A stretch of 32,306 nt of DNA from an uncultured Bacilli bacterium. GTDB lineage: Bacteria; Bacillota_I; Bacilli_A; RF39; UBA660. Of the stretch, positions 1-7,637 are shown piece after piece (the first letter of the stretch is position 1; each line of letters starts with the position of its first letter). The position numbers and the translations under genes were made by a program. The notes under the pieces are model-generated. The model saw nothing but the letters and a program-made list of their open reading frames with translations, did no database searches and was not told where the DNA came from. The stretch spans positions 1 through 32,306 of the forward strand of contig CALWAK010000008.1 of NCBI GenBank assembly GCA_944373095.1, in the 5' to 3' direction.

Positions 1-31
1 TATCAAATTTATGTCTTTTTATATTAAATAA

Positions 32-66
32 AAATAGTATTGGTAAATTATTCACCAACACTATTT
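32..66. repeat. Imperfect hairpin, 12-bp stem
   Basis: An inverted repeat pairs 32-44 with 54-66 (7 + 5 bp around one A/C mismatch). It has no T-run of its own and lies just ahead of the terminator at 84-107, so it may be the 3' end of an upstream transcript. Function not established. Confidence 0.45.
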
Positions 67-83
67 ATAATACAACCGATTAT

Positions 84-107
84 AAACCCTTTAGGGGTTT
101 TAATTTT
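84..107 (+). terminator. Rho-independent terminator of upstream transcript
   Basis: A short stem AAACCC (84-89) / GGGTTT (95-100) is followed by TAATTTT. It would end a gene lying left of the window and insulate the infC promoter that starts 13 bases later. Confidence 0.6.
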
Positions 108-119
108 GTGTTATTTTAC

Positions 120-147
120 TTGACAACTAAATAAAATATGGTAGAAT
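120..147 (+). promoter_or_regulatory. Vegetative promoter of infC operon
   Basis: A perfect -35 box TTGACA (120-125) is separated by 16 bases from a -10 box TAGAAT (142-147). Transcription would start near 154, leaving a leader of about 150 bases before infC. Confidence 0.8.
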
Positions 148-153
148 AATGTT

Positions 154-305
154 GTTATTAAAAAGGAAAGAAATTTGTATCCACAAATTCACCTGATTTC
201 TTTGAAGAAATAGGTTAAAAGCCAGTTATATTAAATAATATATAATTAACTTTTGAGGGTGGATACTATGTATCTATCTTTTTAATTGTATGGAGGTGTG
301 TTTAT
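154..305 (+). ncRNA. Structured infC-rpmI-rplT leader (L20-leader type)
   Basis: The untranslated leader can form a long-range stem GTATCCAC (177-184) with GTGGATAC (259-266). This encloses a hairpin at 192-214 (CCT...AGG with a TTTC/GAAA stem) and an AT-rich hairpin around 226-246. The 5' arm is also part of a competing local hairpin, AATTTGT (172-178) / ACAAATT (183-189), so two exclusive folds are possible. Firmicutes infC operons are known to carry an L20-binding autoregulatory leader at this position. The match here rests on position and architecture, not on a covariance-model search. Confidence 0.65.
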
Positions 306-830
306 ATAGCAAATCTAAAAAACGAAGTGCCTATAAATAATCAAATTAAGGTTCCAGAAATGATGATTATTGGTCCAAATGGTGAGCAAATGGGGGTAAA
401 AAAAAGAAGTGATGCTCTAACTCTAGCAAATTATGCTGGTTTAGACTTAGTTCTTATGAATGCAAATTCAACTCCTGCTGTTGCTAAAATTATGGATTAC
501 AATAAATATCGTTATGAAAAGCAAAAAAAACTTAAAGAACAACAAAAGAAACAAAGAGAAAGTAACAAAGAAGTTAAAGAATATCAACTTTCTGTTACTA
601 TCGATATCGGTGATTTTAATACTCGTAAAAAAAATGCTTATGATTATCTATTAAAAGGTCATAAAATAAAAGCATCTATTAGATTTAAGGGTAGACAAAT
701 GGCTCATACTGAACTTGGACTTGAAGTTTTAGAACATTTTGCAAGTGAATTAAGTGATGTTGCAGTAATAGAGGAAAAACCTAAATTAGAGGGCAAGAAT
801 ATGTTTATGCTATTAGCACCAAAAAAATAG
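306..830 (+). CDS. infC: Translation initiation factor IF-3
   Basis: IF-3 binds the 30S subunit, blocks premature 50S joining and proofreads start codon and initiator tRNA. The protein has the N-terminal IF3 domain (LMNANSTPAVAKIMDYNKYRYE), the lysine-rich helical linker (KKLKEQQKKQ) and the C-terminal domain ending in the IEEKPKLEGKNMFMLLAPK region. An AUA codon at 306 is chosen as start: it lies 9 bases after a strong GGAGG (292-296) and is in frame. The next candidate, GTG at 327, is 30 bases from that site and has none of its own. Non-canonical AUU/AUA/AUC starts are a known feature of infC because IF-3 discriminates against them, giving autoregulation. First gene of an infC-rpmI-rplT operon. 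Length about 174 residues is normal. Confidence 0.95.
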   Translation: MANLKNEVPINNQIKVPEMMIIGPNGEQMGVKKRSDALTLANYAGLDLVLMNANSTPAVAKIMDYNKYRYEKQKKLKEQQKKQRESNKEVKEYQLSVTIDIGDFNTRKKNAYDYLLKGHKIKASIRFKGRQMAHTELGLEVLEHFASELSDVAVIEEKPKLEGKNMFMLLAPKK

Positions 831-863
831 TTAGCGTTATAATTAAGAAAGGAAGTTAATATA

Positions 864-1058
864 ATGGCAAAATCAAAACAAAAAACACATAAAGCAAGTA
901 GTAAAGTTTTAAAAATTAAAAAGAATGGTACAGTTACTTATAAAAAGAGTAATGGTAATCATAAAACAGCAAAAGATACTAGTAAACAAACAAGACAAAG
1001 AAGAAATAAAGGCGTATTAAATAATGGATTCGCTAAACGTTTAAAGGATGTAATATAG
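864..1058 (+). CDS. rpmI: 50S ribosomal protein L35 (bL35)
   Basis: A 64-residue, very basic protein with the L35 pattern: [10 protein letters not shown] near the N-terminus, where the family has KTHrgaaKR, and a C-terminal [13 protein letters not shown]. Length is that of the family. It lies between infC and rplT as in nearly all bacteria and is preceded by a GAAAGGAAG ribosome binding site. It is a structural component of the large subunit and shares the infC transcript. Confidence 0.95.
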   Translation: MAKSKQKTHKASSKVLKIKKNGTVTYKKSNGNHKTAKDTSKQTRQRRNKGVLNNGFAKRLKDVI

Positions 1059-1071
1059 TAAGGGTGGTATC

Positions 1072-1617
1072 ATGACAAGAGTTAAAGGTGGAAGTGTTTC
1101 TAAAACACGTAGAAGAAAAGTTTTAAAAGCTGCTAAAGGATATTTTGGATCTAAGCATAGATTATATAAAACTGCACAAGAACAAGTTTTCCATAGTGGT
1201 AATTATGCATTTAGAGATAGAAAACAAAATAAGAGAAATTTTAGAAAATTATGGATTGTTAGAATTAATGCTGCGTGTAGAGAAAATGAAATTTCTTATT
1301 CTAAATTCATTAATGGTTTAACTAAAGCTGGTATTGCAGTTAATAGAAAAATGTTAGCAGAACTTGCTATTGATAATCAAGAAGGATTTAAATCTTTAGT
1401 TCAAATTAGTAAAGATGCATTAGCTGGTAAAGAATATAAACCAGTTGCTGAAGTTAAAAAATCATTAGAAGTAGTTGCTGCTGAGAAGAAAACTACAACT
1501 AAAAAGTCTACTACTAAAGCTAAAAAAGAAGTTGCAGAAGAAACTACAAAAAAAACTACTAAAACTACAACTACAAAAAAATCAACTTCTAAGAAAACTA
1601 CAAAGAAAGAAGATTAA
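1072..1617 (+). CDS. rplT: 50S ribosomal protein L20 with Lys/Thr-rich C-terminal tail
   Basis: Residues 1-~118 are canonical L20 ([21 protein letters not shown] at the start, [22 protein letters not shown] in the middle, [11 protein letters not shown] near the end). L20 is an early 23S rRNA assembly protein and, in Firmicutes, represses its own operon through the leader RNA. The family usually stops near residue 118. This protein continues to 181 with a low-complexity tail built of TTKK, STTK and KKT units plus a few acidic residues. The tail is probably disordered and RNA-binding (inference). The gene ends the operon and is followed by a strong terminator. Confidence 0.95.
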   Translation: MTRVKGGSVSKTRRRKVLKAAKGYFGSKHRLYKTAQEQVFHSGNYAFRDRKQNKRNFRKLWIVRINAACRENEISYSKFINGLTKAGIAVNRKMLAELAIDNQEGFKSLVQISKDALAGKEYKPVAEVKKSLEVVAAEKKTTTKKSTTKAKKEVAEETTKKTTKTTTTKKSTSKKTTKKED

Positions 1618-1622
1618 TAATT

Positions 1623-1649
1623 TACACCATTTTAGATGGTGTATTTTTT
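1623..1649 (+). terminator. Terminator of infC operon
   Basis: The stem TACACCAT (1623-1630) / ATGGTGTA (1636-1643) is followed directly by six T. It lies 5 bases after the rplT stop codon. Confidence 0.85.
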
Positions 1650-1651
1650 AT

Positions 1652-1677
1652 AAAAAAAGCAACTAATCAGTTGCTTT
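1652..1677 (-). terminator. Terminator of the convergent HTH gene
   Basis: AAAGCAACT (1656-1664) pairs with AGTTGCTTT (1669-1677). Read on the minus strand the stem is followed by a run of T (1652-1658). The stop codon of the HTH gene sits inside the stem. Confidence 0.8.
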
Positions 1678-1920
1678 GAAAAAATTAGCGATTTCAACGT
1701 TTAAAGCTTCTGCAATTCGACCTAATTTAGCAGTACTAAGATGTTTATTTCTACTTTCATTTTCAATATCACAAATATATTCTCGTGATATATCTGTCTT
1801 ATCTGCTAAATATTGTTGTGTAAGATTTTTTTCTAATCTTAATCGCTTTATGTTTTTTCTTATAATTGAGTAGTAATATTCATTATCATGAATATAAGCT
1901 TTTTCTTTCTTACATACCAC
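1663..1920 (-). CDS. XRE/Cro-type helix-turn-helix regulator
   Basis: A stand-alone 85-residue DNA-binding protein. The HTH core runs from IIRKNIKRLRLEKNLTQQYLADKTDISREYICDIE to LGRIAEALNVEIANFF. This is the five-helix HTH_3 fold, with TQQYLADKTDIS as helices 2-3 and FF near the end as usual for this family. There is no effector or dimerisation domain beyond it. It is convergent to the infC operon and divergent from the rimP operon, so it may control itself or rimP (inference). The start is a GTG at 1920 without a clear ribosome binding site, and no in-frame ATG exists, so the N-terminus is uncertain. Confidence 0.85.
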   Translation of the reverse strand: MVCKKEKAYIHDNEYYYSIIRKNIKRLRLEKNLTQQYLADKTDISREYICDIENESRNKHLSTAKLGRIAEALNVEIANFFKATD

Positions 1921-1959
1921 CAGCCCATATATATTCTTCCCTAAAATCGCAAAATTATA

Positions 1960-1971
1960 TATAGGCCTATA
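1960..1971. promoter_or_regulatory. 12-bp perfect palindrome, candidate operator
   Basis: TATAGGCCTATA is a perfect dyad located 40 bases upstream of the HTH gene and directly beside a minus-strand TATAAT (1954-1959). Position over a possible promoter of a small HTH gene suggests an autoregulatory operator. This is inference. Confidence 0.4.
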
Positions 1972-2078
1972 GCCACATTTACGCTTTTGCTGGTCTAATT
2001 GTAGTTTCTAATTTTATTTTTTTGCATAAAATAATAAGTACATTATATAATGTTTAATATATATTTTACGTAAAAAAG

Positions 2079-2106
2079 TTGCAATTACTTAGTTTTATGT
2101 TATAAT
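2079..2106 (+). promoter_or_regulatory. Extended -10 promoter of rimP-truB operon
   Basis: A consensus -10 TATAAT (2101-2106) preceded by TGT (2098-2100) makes an extended -10. A partial -35 TTGCAA (2079-2084) is 16 bases upstream. The start of transcription is expected near 2113. Confidence 0.75.
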
Positions 2107-2120
2107 TAAATTGCAGATTT

Positions 2121-2145
2121 AAGTGGGCATAATTCCCACTTTTAT
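2121..2145 (+). promoter_or_regulatory. Leader hairpin before rimP, attenuator-like
   Basis: AAGTGGG (2121-2127) pairs with CCCACTT (2135-2141) and is followed by a short T-rich run (TTTATTG). It would be the first structure of the rimP transcript. It resembles a weak terminator and may attenuate the operon. Hairpins of this kind before rimP operons are common in Firmicutes as I recall, but the match was not tested. Confidence 0.5.
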
Positions 2146-2169
2146 TGTTATTTAGTATTAAGAGAGGTA

Positions 2170-2427
2170 ATGATGAAAGAAAAACTTGAATTAATAAAAA
2201 ATAAAATAATGGAACCATTAGCTAAGATTGATATTGTTATAACTGATATAAATTATCATACTGAAGGTAAATATAATTTTTTAACAATTGAATTAAATAA
2301 AATTAATGGAATTGATTTAGATGAAATTGTTAATGCCACAAATATTATTAATCCAATAATAGATGAATTTGATTTTGTTGATGATTCTTATATTTTAGAT
2401 GTAATAAGTAAAGAAAGAGGTAATTAA
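2170..2427 (+). CDS. rimP: Ribosome maturation factor RimP, N-terminal domain only
   Basis: RimP acts in 30S subunit assembly. The 85 residues match the N-terminal alpha/beta domain: DIVITDINYHTEGKYNFLTIEL corresponds to the family's beta-strand pair, GIDLDEIVNATNIINPIIDE to the GIDLDDCe..S..i...LD helix, and YILDVISKERGN to the conserved YxLEVSSPGLDRPL. The usual protein is about 150 residues and continues into a C-terminal SH3-like domain, which is missing. The reading frame ends just where the SSPGLDRPL motif should be, one base before nusA. Identity is supported by operon position. AGAGAGG (2161-2167) precedes ATG at 2170; ATG at 2173 is an equal alternative. Confidence 0.85.
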   Translation: MMKEKLELIKNKIMEPLAKIDIVITDINYHTEGKYNFLTIELNKINGIDLDEIVNATNIINPIIDEFDFVDDSYILDVISKERGN

Positions 2428-2428
2428 A

Positions 2429-3541
2429 ATGAATGGAGAAGAATTTTTAAAAGCATTAAATAATATTACAGAAGAAAAAAATATTGATAAAAATTTAGTA
2501 ATTGAAGCTGTAAAACAGTCTCTTGCTACAGCTTATAAAAAAAATTATAAATCAAAAACTAATGTAAGGGTTGATTTTGACCCTATAACTGGTCAGTTTA
2601 AGGTAATGTCATTTTATGTTGTAGTAGATGATTATATCGATTCAACATTTGAATATGACGATGAAGGAAAAGAAATTGAAATACCTCCTGAAATTAATCC
2701 TGATGCTCAAATATTATTAGAAGATGCTAGAGAAATGATTCCTAATATAAATGTTGGTGAATCTTTTGAAGTTGAAGTTACACCAAAAGATTTTGGCCGA
2801 GTTGCTGCTGGTGCTGCAAAACAAGTTGTAACACAAAGAATTAGAGAAGCAGAAAAAGAAGCTATCGTTAAAGAATTTGGCGATAAACAAGATGAAATGT
2901 TGGTTGGTTTACTTGCAATGGAAGATCAAAATAATTACTATGTTGATTTAGGACGTGCAAGGGGAATTCTTCCTAAAAAAGAAATGATACCTGGTGAAGT
3001 AGTAAAAATGGGTTCTTCAATAAAAGTTTATGTGACAAAAGTTGAAGCAGGAAGTAAAGGACCTTTAATTCTTTTATCAAGAAAACATTATGGGTTTGTA
3101 AAAAGACTTTTTGAATCGGCTATACCAGAATTTAGTGATGGCACAATTATTATGCAAGGTGTTGCTCGTGAGGCTGGAGTAAGAAGTAAGGTGGCAGTCT
3201 ATTCAACAAATCCTAATATCGATCCAGTAGGAGCTTGTATAGGTGCTAAAGGTACTAGGATCGCAAGCATTTTAAAAGAATTAAATGGTGAAAAAGTAGA
3301 TTTAGTAAAATATAGCGAAGATGCTTCTGAATTTATTAAAAACGCGTTATCACCTGCAAAAGATGTTATAGTTTCTATAAAAGATAATGTAAAACACGAA
3401 GCTCTTGCGGTTGTAAATAATGAAAATCTTTCACTTGCAATTGGCAAAAAAGGAATTAATATTAAATTAGCTTCTAAACTTACTAAATATAAAATTGAAG
3501 TTAAAACTATGGAAGAAATAGAAAAAGAAGGAAATAAATAA
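2429..3541 (+). CDS. nusA: Transcription termination/antitermination factor NusA
   Basis: NusA binds RNA polymerase and nascent RNA and modulates pausing and termination. Domains in order: N-terminal RNAP-binding domain (residues 1-~130, NGEEFLKALNNITEEKNIDK), S1 domain (~135-200, with YYVDLGRARGILP), KH1 (about 230-300, with GACIGAKGTRI) and KH2 (about 300-365, with LAIGKKGINIKLA). At 370 residues it is the short Gram-positive form without the acidic repeats of E. coli NusA. It starts one base after rimP and its stop overlaps the ylxR start (TAATG), so it is tightly coupled to both. Confidence 0.96.
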   Translation: MNGEEFLKALNNITEEKNIDKNLVIEAVKQSLATAYKKNYKSKTNVRVDFDPITGQFKVMSFYVVVDDYIDSTFEYDDEGKEIEIPPEINPDAQILLEDAREMIPNINVGESFEVEVTPKDFGRVAAGAAKQVVTQRIREAEKEAIVKEFGDKQDEMLVGLLAMEDQNNYYVDLGRARGILPKKEMIPGEVVKMGSSIKVYVTKVEAGSKGPLILLSRKHYGFVKRLFESAIPEFSDGTIIMQGVAREAGVRSKVAVYSTNPNIDPVGACIGAKGTRIASILKELNGEKVDLVKYSEDASEFIKNALSPAKDVIVSIKDNVKHEALAVVNNENLSLAIGKKGINIKLASKLTKYKIEVKTMEEIEKEGNK

Positions 3542-3792
3542 TGAAGAAAATTCCTACGCGTACTTGTGTTGTAACTCATACTAAAGCAGAAAAAAAAGAT
3601 TTATTAAGAATAGTTAGAACTCCTCTTAAAGAAATTTTAGTAGATACAACTGGCAAACTAAATGGTAAAGGCGCATATATTTTAAAAGATTTAGAGGTTT
3701 TAGAAAAAGCAAAAAAGACTAAGGCTTTAGAAAGAGCGTTAGATATAGATATTCCTGAAAGTGTGTATGAAGAAATAAAAAAATATATTTAA
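3541..3792 (+). CDS. ylxR: YlxR/RnpM family RNA-binding protein
   Basis: A small 83-residue protein with the YlxR signature: RTCVVTHTKAEKKDLLRIVR near the N-terminus and DTTGKLNGKGAYI in the middle (family pattern RxCvvt...LiRiVr...D..gKl.GRGAYi). Bacillus YlxR/RnpM has been reported to bind RNase P RNA and modulate it. The start codon overlaps the nusA stop. In Bacillus an L7Ae-like gene (ylxQ) usually follows; here infB follows directly. Confidence 0.92.
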   Translation: MKKIPTRTCVVTHTKAEKKDLLRIVRTPLKEILVDTTGKLNGKGAYILKDLEVLEKAKKTKALERALDIDIPESVYEEIKKYI

Positions 3793-3812
3793 AGAAAGGA
3801 TTGTGCTAGTTT

Positions 3813-5924
3813 ATGAAAGTTTATGAATATGCAAATGATACAAATCACTCAGTTGCTGAAATATTAAAAAAATGTCAAGAATTAGGCATTAATGTCAAAG
3901 ATAAGGATAGTTTTTTATCTGATGATGATATCATTATTTTAGATAATACTATTAATTTAATTTCTACTGCTAGTGATACTACTATTGAAGAAGATGAGGT
4001 AATTGATGAAGCAGTTGAGGATATGTTAGAAAAGACTAATATTGGTAAAAATTTTAATACATTTGCTAAAAAACAGAAATTAAAGAAAAAACAAGAATTA
4101 GTAGCATCTAAAAATGAGTTTTTATCTAAGAAAAAAGAAATGTATAAAAACAAATCTAAATTGAAAAAGAATAAAATTGAAGACAATGTCGTTTTATATC
4201 ATGATGATATGACTGTAAAAGAATTTAGTGAAGTATTAGGAGTTAGTGGCGCTTCTTTAATTACTAAATTAATGAGTCTAGGTGTTATGTGTAATTTAAA
4301 TATGACTATTGATTATGAAACTGCATCTTTAGCAGCTTTAGATTATAATAAAGTATTAAAAAAAGACACTACTCAAGATATTACTAATTTTGAAGAATAT
4401 GAAATTGCTGATGCTGCTGAAGATTTAGTTAATAGACCTCCTGTTGTTACAATAATGGGGCATGTAGATCATGGTAAGACTACTCTTTTAGATAAATTAA
4501 GAAATTCAAGAGTAGTTGATACTGAAGCTGGTGGTATCACCCAAGCAATCGGTGCTTACCAAATTGTTCATGATGGAAAGAAAATAACATTTATAGATAC
4601 TCCAGGACATGCCGCTTTTACTGAAATGCGTGCTAGAGGTACTAGTGTAACTGATATTGTTATTATAATTGTGGCTGCTGATGATGGTGTTATGCCTCAA
4701 ACTAAAGAAGCAATCGATCATGCTTTAGCAGCAAATGTTCCAATAATTGTTGCTATTAATAAAATTGATAAACCTGATGCTAATCCAGATAAGATTATGG
4801 AAGAAATGGCAGCTTTAAATATTACACCTGAAGCTTGGGGTGGAAAATATCCATTTGTTAAAATTTCTGCGATTACTGGAGAAGGTATTGATGAACTTTT
4901 AGAAACTATTGTTTTAACAAGTGAAATTTTAGAATTAAAAGCTAATCCAAATCGTTATGCAGTTGGTTCTGTTATTGAATCTAAATTAGATAAACATATT
5001 GGTGGTGTTGCTTCAATACTTATTCAAAATGGTACTCTACGTTTAGGAGATCCAGTAGTAGTTGGAACTATTTATGGAAAAGTTAGAACAATGAAAAATG
5101 ATTTAGGTATAGATATCGTTGAAGCTGGGCCATCTACTCCAGTAGAAATTACTGGATTACAAGGAAACCCTAAAGCAGGAGACCGATTTATGAGTTTTGA
5201 ATCTGAGAGTATTGCTAAAGATGTTGCTGATAAAAGAGCTTTACAAGAAAAAGAACAGAAATTTAAAAAAGAATCTTTATCACTTGATTCATTATTTAAT
5301 GCAATTGATTCTGGAATAAAAGAAATAAATGTTGTTTTAAAAACTGATGTAAGAGGATCTGAAGAAGCAGTAAAAAGTGCTTTACAAAAAATTAATGTTG
5401 AAGGTGTCAAAGTAAAGGTAATCCGTAGTGATATAGGGACAATTAGTGAATCTGATGTAGTTTTAGCTAATGCTTCAAATGCTATTATTATTGGGTTTAA
5501 TGTTTCTCCATCTTCAAGAACAAAAGAAATTGCTAAAGAATATGGTGTTGAAATAAGATTATATAATATTATTTATAAAGCAATTGAAGATATTGAAGCT
5601 GCGATGAAAGGAATGCTAGATCCTGAGTTTGAAGAAAAGGCCCTTGGTACTGCTGAAATTAGAAAGATATTTACTTTTTCTAAAGTAGGTAAAATTGCAG
5701 GATCATATGTTACAAATGGTATTATTAAAGGTCATTCTAATATTAGAGTTGTTCGAGATGGAATTGTTATTCATGATGGTAAAATTGCTGGTCTTCAAAG
5801 AGGAAAAGATTCTGTTAAAGAAGTTAAAAAAGGGTATGAATGTGGTATTACTTTAGAATCTTATTGTGATTTAAAAGAAGGCGATATTCTAGAGTGTTAT
5901 GAAATTGTTGAGGTTAAAAGATGA
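3813..5924 (+). CDS. infB: Translation initiation factor IF-2
   Basis: IF-2 is the GTPase that brings fMet-tRNA to the 30S subunit and promotes 50S joining. An N-terminal IF2_N-like segment ([20 protein letters not shown]) is followed by a charged lysine-rich linker (about 85-125) and a second IF2_N segment ([18 protein letters not shown]). The GTPase domain carries G1 GHVDHGKT (216-223), G3 DTPGH (262-266), G4 NKID (316-319) and SA as G5. Domains II-IV follow ([44 protein letters not shown]...[11 protein letters not shown]). At 703 residues it is close to Bacillus IF-2. It is preceded by AAAGAAAGGA and its stop overlaps rbfA by four bases. Confidence 0.97.
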   Translation: MKVYEYANDTNHSVAEILKKCQELGINVKDKDSFLSDDDIIILDNTINLISTASDTTIEEDEVIDEAVEDMLEKTNIGKNFNTFAKKQKLKKKQELVASKNEFLSKKKEMYKNKSKLKKNKIEDNVVLYHDDMTVKEFSEVLGVSGASLITKLMSLGVMCNLNMTIDYETASLAALDYNKVLKKDTTQDITNFEEYEIADAAEDLVNRPPVVTIMGHVDHGKTTLLDKLRNSRVVDTEAGGITQAIGAYQIVHDGKKITFIDTPGHAAFTEMRARGTSVTDIVIIIVAADDGVMPQTKEAIDHALAANVPIIVAINKIDKPDANPDKIMEEMAALNITPEAWGGKYPFVKISAITGEGIDELLETIVLTSEILELKANPNRYAVGSVIESKLDKHIGGVASILIQNGTLRLGDPVVVGTIYGKVRTMKNDLGIDIVEAGPSTPVEITGLQGNPKAGDRFMSFESESIAKDVADKRALQEKEQKFKKESLSLDSLFNAIDSGIKEINVVLKTDVRGSEEAVKSALQKINVEGVKVKVIRSDIGTISESDVVLANASNAIIIGFNVSPSSRTKEIAKEYGVEIRLYNIIYKAIEDIEAAMKGMLDPEFEEKALGTAEIRKIFTFSKVGKIAGSYVTNGIIKGHSNIRVVRDGIVIHDGKIAGLQRGKDSVKEVKKGYECGITLESYCDLKEGDILECYEIVEVKR

Positions 5925-6268
5925 ATTTAATTAAACAAAAAAGAATATCTAGTGATATTAATAAAGCTTTATGTGAGATTATAAACGAAGAAAGTCACGA
6001 TAATCTTTTAAAGAATATTACTATTACTGGTTGTGATGTAACAAATGATTTATCTTTTTGTAAAGTTTATTTTACTTCTTTATTAGATGCTGATATTAAA
6101 ACTATAGAACGAGAATTAAATGATTCTACTGCTAAATATTTAAGAGGTAGATTATCTGATAAAGTGAATATTAGACATACTCCAAAGTTAGTCTTTAAAT
6201 ATGATGAATCTATTAAATATGGGGATAATATAGAAAATATTATAAAAAGAATACATGAGGAAGAATAA
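5921..6268 (+). CDS. rbfA: 30S ribosome-binding factor RbfA
   Basis: RbfA binds the immature 30S subunit near helix 1 of 16S rRNA and is a late assembly factor. The 115-residue protein begins with the typical KQKRISSDINKALCEIINEE and contains TITGCDVTNDLSFCKVYFT, the conserved strand pair (family itd.VevS.DLs.AkVyvs). It ends in the RHTPKLVFKYDESIKYGDNIENII helix, where the family has R..P.l.F..D.S...g..i..ll. Start and stop overlap infB and truB, so it is translationally coupled. The ylxP gene often found before rbfA in bacilli is absent. Confidence 0.93.
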   Translation: MNLIKQKRISSDINKALCEIINEESHDNLLKNITITGCDVTNDLSFCKVYFTSLLDADIKTIERELNDSTAKYLRGRLSDKVNIRHTPKLVFKYDESIKYGDNIENIIKRIHEEE

Positions 6269-7116
6269 TGATTTTAAATGTTTATAAAGAACCTTTTATG
6301 ACATCTCGAGATGTAGTAAATATTATATCAAAACATTTTAAAACAAAAAAAGTTGGTCATACAGGGACATTAGATCCAATTGCATCTGGTGTCCTTGTTA
6401 TTTGTACTAAGGAAGATACTAAACTTGTAGAAGTATTAACTAGTAGTAGTAAAGAGTATATAGCAACAATAAAATTAGGTATTAAAACAGATACAATGGA
6501 TATTACTGGAAAAGTTATTGAAGAAAAAAATTATGATTTTACTAAAGATAAACTTACTATTATTTTAAAAAGTTTTTTAGGTAAAAGTATTCAAACAGTT
6601 CCTAAATATTCTGCAGTTAAAATAAATGGTAAAAAATTATATGAATATGCTAGAAATAATATTGAAATCGAATTGCCAAAAAGAAATATTGAAATTTATG
6701 ATATAGAACTATTAGAATATAATAATGATATTATTAAATTTAGAGTAGTTGTATCTAAAGGAACTTATATAAGAAGTTTAATTGATGACATATGTACTAA
6801 ACTTAATACAGTTGGAACAATGCAAGATTTAATAAGAACTAAACAAGGTAATTTTTCTATTGTAGATTCTAATAAATTAGATGATATAGTAAATGATAAA
6901 TATACTTTAATCGATTATAAAACTTTATTTAAAGATTATAGGATAATAGAATTAGATTATAATGATTATATAAAGGTATTTAATGGTTGTAAAATGCATT
7001 TTGATTGTAATGAAGAAAAAGTTGTTTTAACATATAAAAATAATTTTGTTGCGATATATAAATTAGATAATGGTATTTATAGAATGCTTAAATATTTGAT
7101 AAATAGGAATAAATAG
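6268..7116 (+). CDS. truB: tRNA pseudouridine(55) synthase TruB
   Basis: TruB isomerises U55 in the T-loop of tRNAs. The catalytic motif GHTGTLDPIASGVL holds the nucleophile Asp36. KEPFMTSRDVVN at the N-terminus, VPKYSAVKINGKKLYEYAR and VSKGTYIRSLIDDIC are the other family motifs. The C-terminal ~60 residues are divergent, AT-biased sequence where a PUA-like domain may sit. 282 residues is slightly short of the family. Last gene of the rimP operon, followed by a strong terminator. The ribF gene that often follows is not here. Confidence 0.95.
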   Translation: MILNVYKEPFMTSRDVVNIISKHFKTKKVGHTGTLDPIASGVLVICTKEDTKLVEVLTSSSKEYIATIKLGIKTDTMDITGKVIEEKNYDFTKDKLTIILKSFLGKSIQTVPKYSAVKINGKKLYEYARNNIEIELPKRNIEIYDIELLEYNNDIIKFRVVVSKGTYIRSLIDDICTKLNTVGTMQDLIRTKQGNFSIVDSNKLDDIVNDKYTLIDYKTLFKDYRIIELDYNDYIKVFNGCKMHFDCNEEKVVLTYKNNFVAIYKLDNGIYRMLKYLINRNK

Positions 7117-7120
7117 TCTA

Positions 7121-7148
7121 AAATTGCTTGACGAAGCAATTTTTTTTA
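7121..7148 (+). terminator. Terminator of rimP-truB operon
   Basis: A 9-bp stem AAATTGCTT (7121-7129) / AAGCAATTT (7134-7142) with a GACG loop runs into a T-run. The -35 box of the next promoter lies inside this hairpin. Confidence 0.88.
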
Positions 7149-7157
7149 TGATATGAT
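7128..7157 (+). promoter_or_regulatory. Promoter of rplS, overlapping truB terminator
   Basis: -35 TTGACG (7128-7133) falls in the end of the stem and loop of the truB terminator. The -10 TATGAT (7152-7157) is 18 bases downstream. Transcription would start around 7164. Confidence 0.7.
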
Positions 7158-7159
7158 AC

Positions 7160-7256
7160 TAATGCTTCGGGATAAAACCTGTAGAAAATCCGCTTACTTT
7201 TTAATAAATTAATAAGTAATGATTTTAAGTGATTATGATATAGAAAGGATGTTATT
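7160..7256 (+). ncRNA. rplS leader (L19-leader type)
   Basis: About 95 untranslated bases before rplS can form a GGAT/ATCC pairing (7170-7173 with 7188-7191) and a TTACTT/AAGTAA hairpin around 7195-7220. A conserved L19 leader is known upstream of rplS in Firmicutes and probably mediates autoregulation. The assignment is by position and rough fold only. Confidence 0.5.
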
Positions 7257-7598
7257 ATGACTAATTTAGTAGACAAAATTAATGCTAAACAAGTAAGAAA
7301 AGATATTCCTGAAATTCGTGTAGGTTATACTGTTAGAGTTAATGTTTGGGTAAAAGAAGGTAAAAAAGAACGTATTCAAGCATTCGAAGGTTTAGTAATT
7401 GCTAAAAAAGGTGGAAGCGTATCTGAAACAATTTCTGTACGTAAGAAATCTGGTAGCGTTGGTGTAACAAGAATTTTCCCTGTAAATGCCCCTACAATTG
7501 ATTCAATTGAAGTAGTTAAAAAAGGTAAAGTTCGTCGTGCTAAACTTAATTTTATAGCTCACATGAGAGGCGAGTATAAAGTTAAAGAAGGAAAATAA
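7257..7598 (+). CDS. rplS: 50S ribosomal protein L19 (bL19)
   Basis: L19 lies at the 30S-50S interface. The 113-residue sequence shows the family signatures VGYTVRVNVWVKEGKKERIQAFEG (family GDTVrV.v.v.EG.keRiQ.FeG), ISVRKKSGSVGVTRIFPVNAPTIDSIEVVKKGKVRRAKL and the terminal YKVKE. Single-gene transcript with its own promoter, leader and terminator. The ribosome binding site AGAAAGGA lies just before the ATG. Confidence 0.97.
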   Translation: MTNLVDKINAKQVRKDIPEIRVGYTVRVNVWVKEGKKERIQAFEGLVIAKKGGSVSETISVRKKSGSVGVTRIFPVNAPTIDSIEVVKKGKVRRAKLNFIAHMRGEYKVKEGK

Positions 7599-7624
7599 AG
7601 TTAAGTTTATCTTAACTTTTTTTG
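7597..7624 (+). terminator. Terminator of rplS
   Basis: A 9-bp perfect stem, AAAGTTAAG (7597-7605) / CTTAACTTT (7611-7619), ends in seven T. It overlaps the rplS stop codon. Confidence 0.88.
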
Positions 7625-7637
7625 TTTAGGGGGATAT

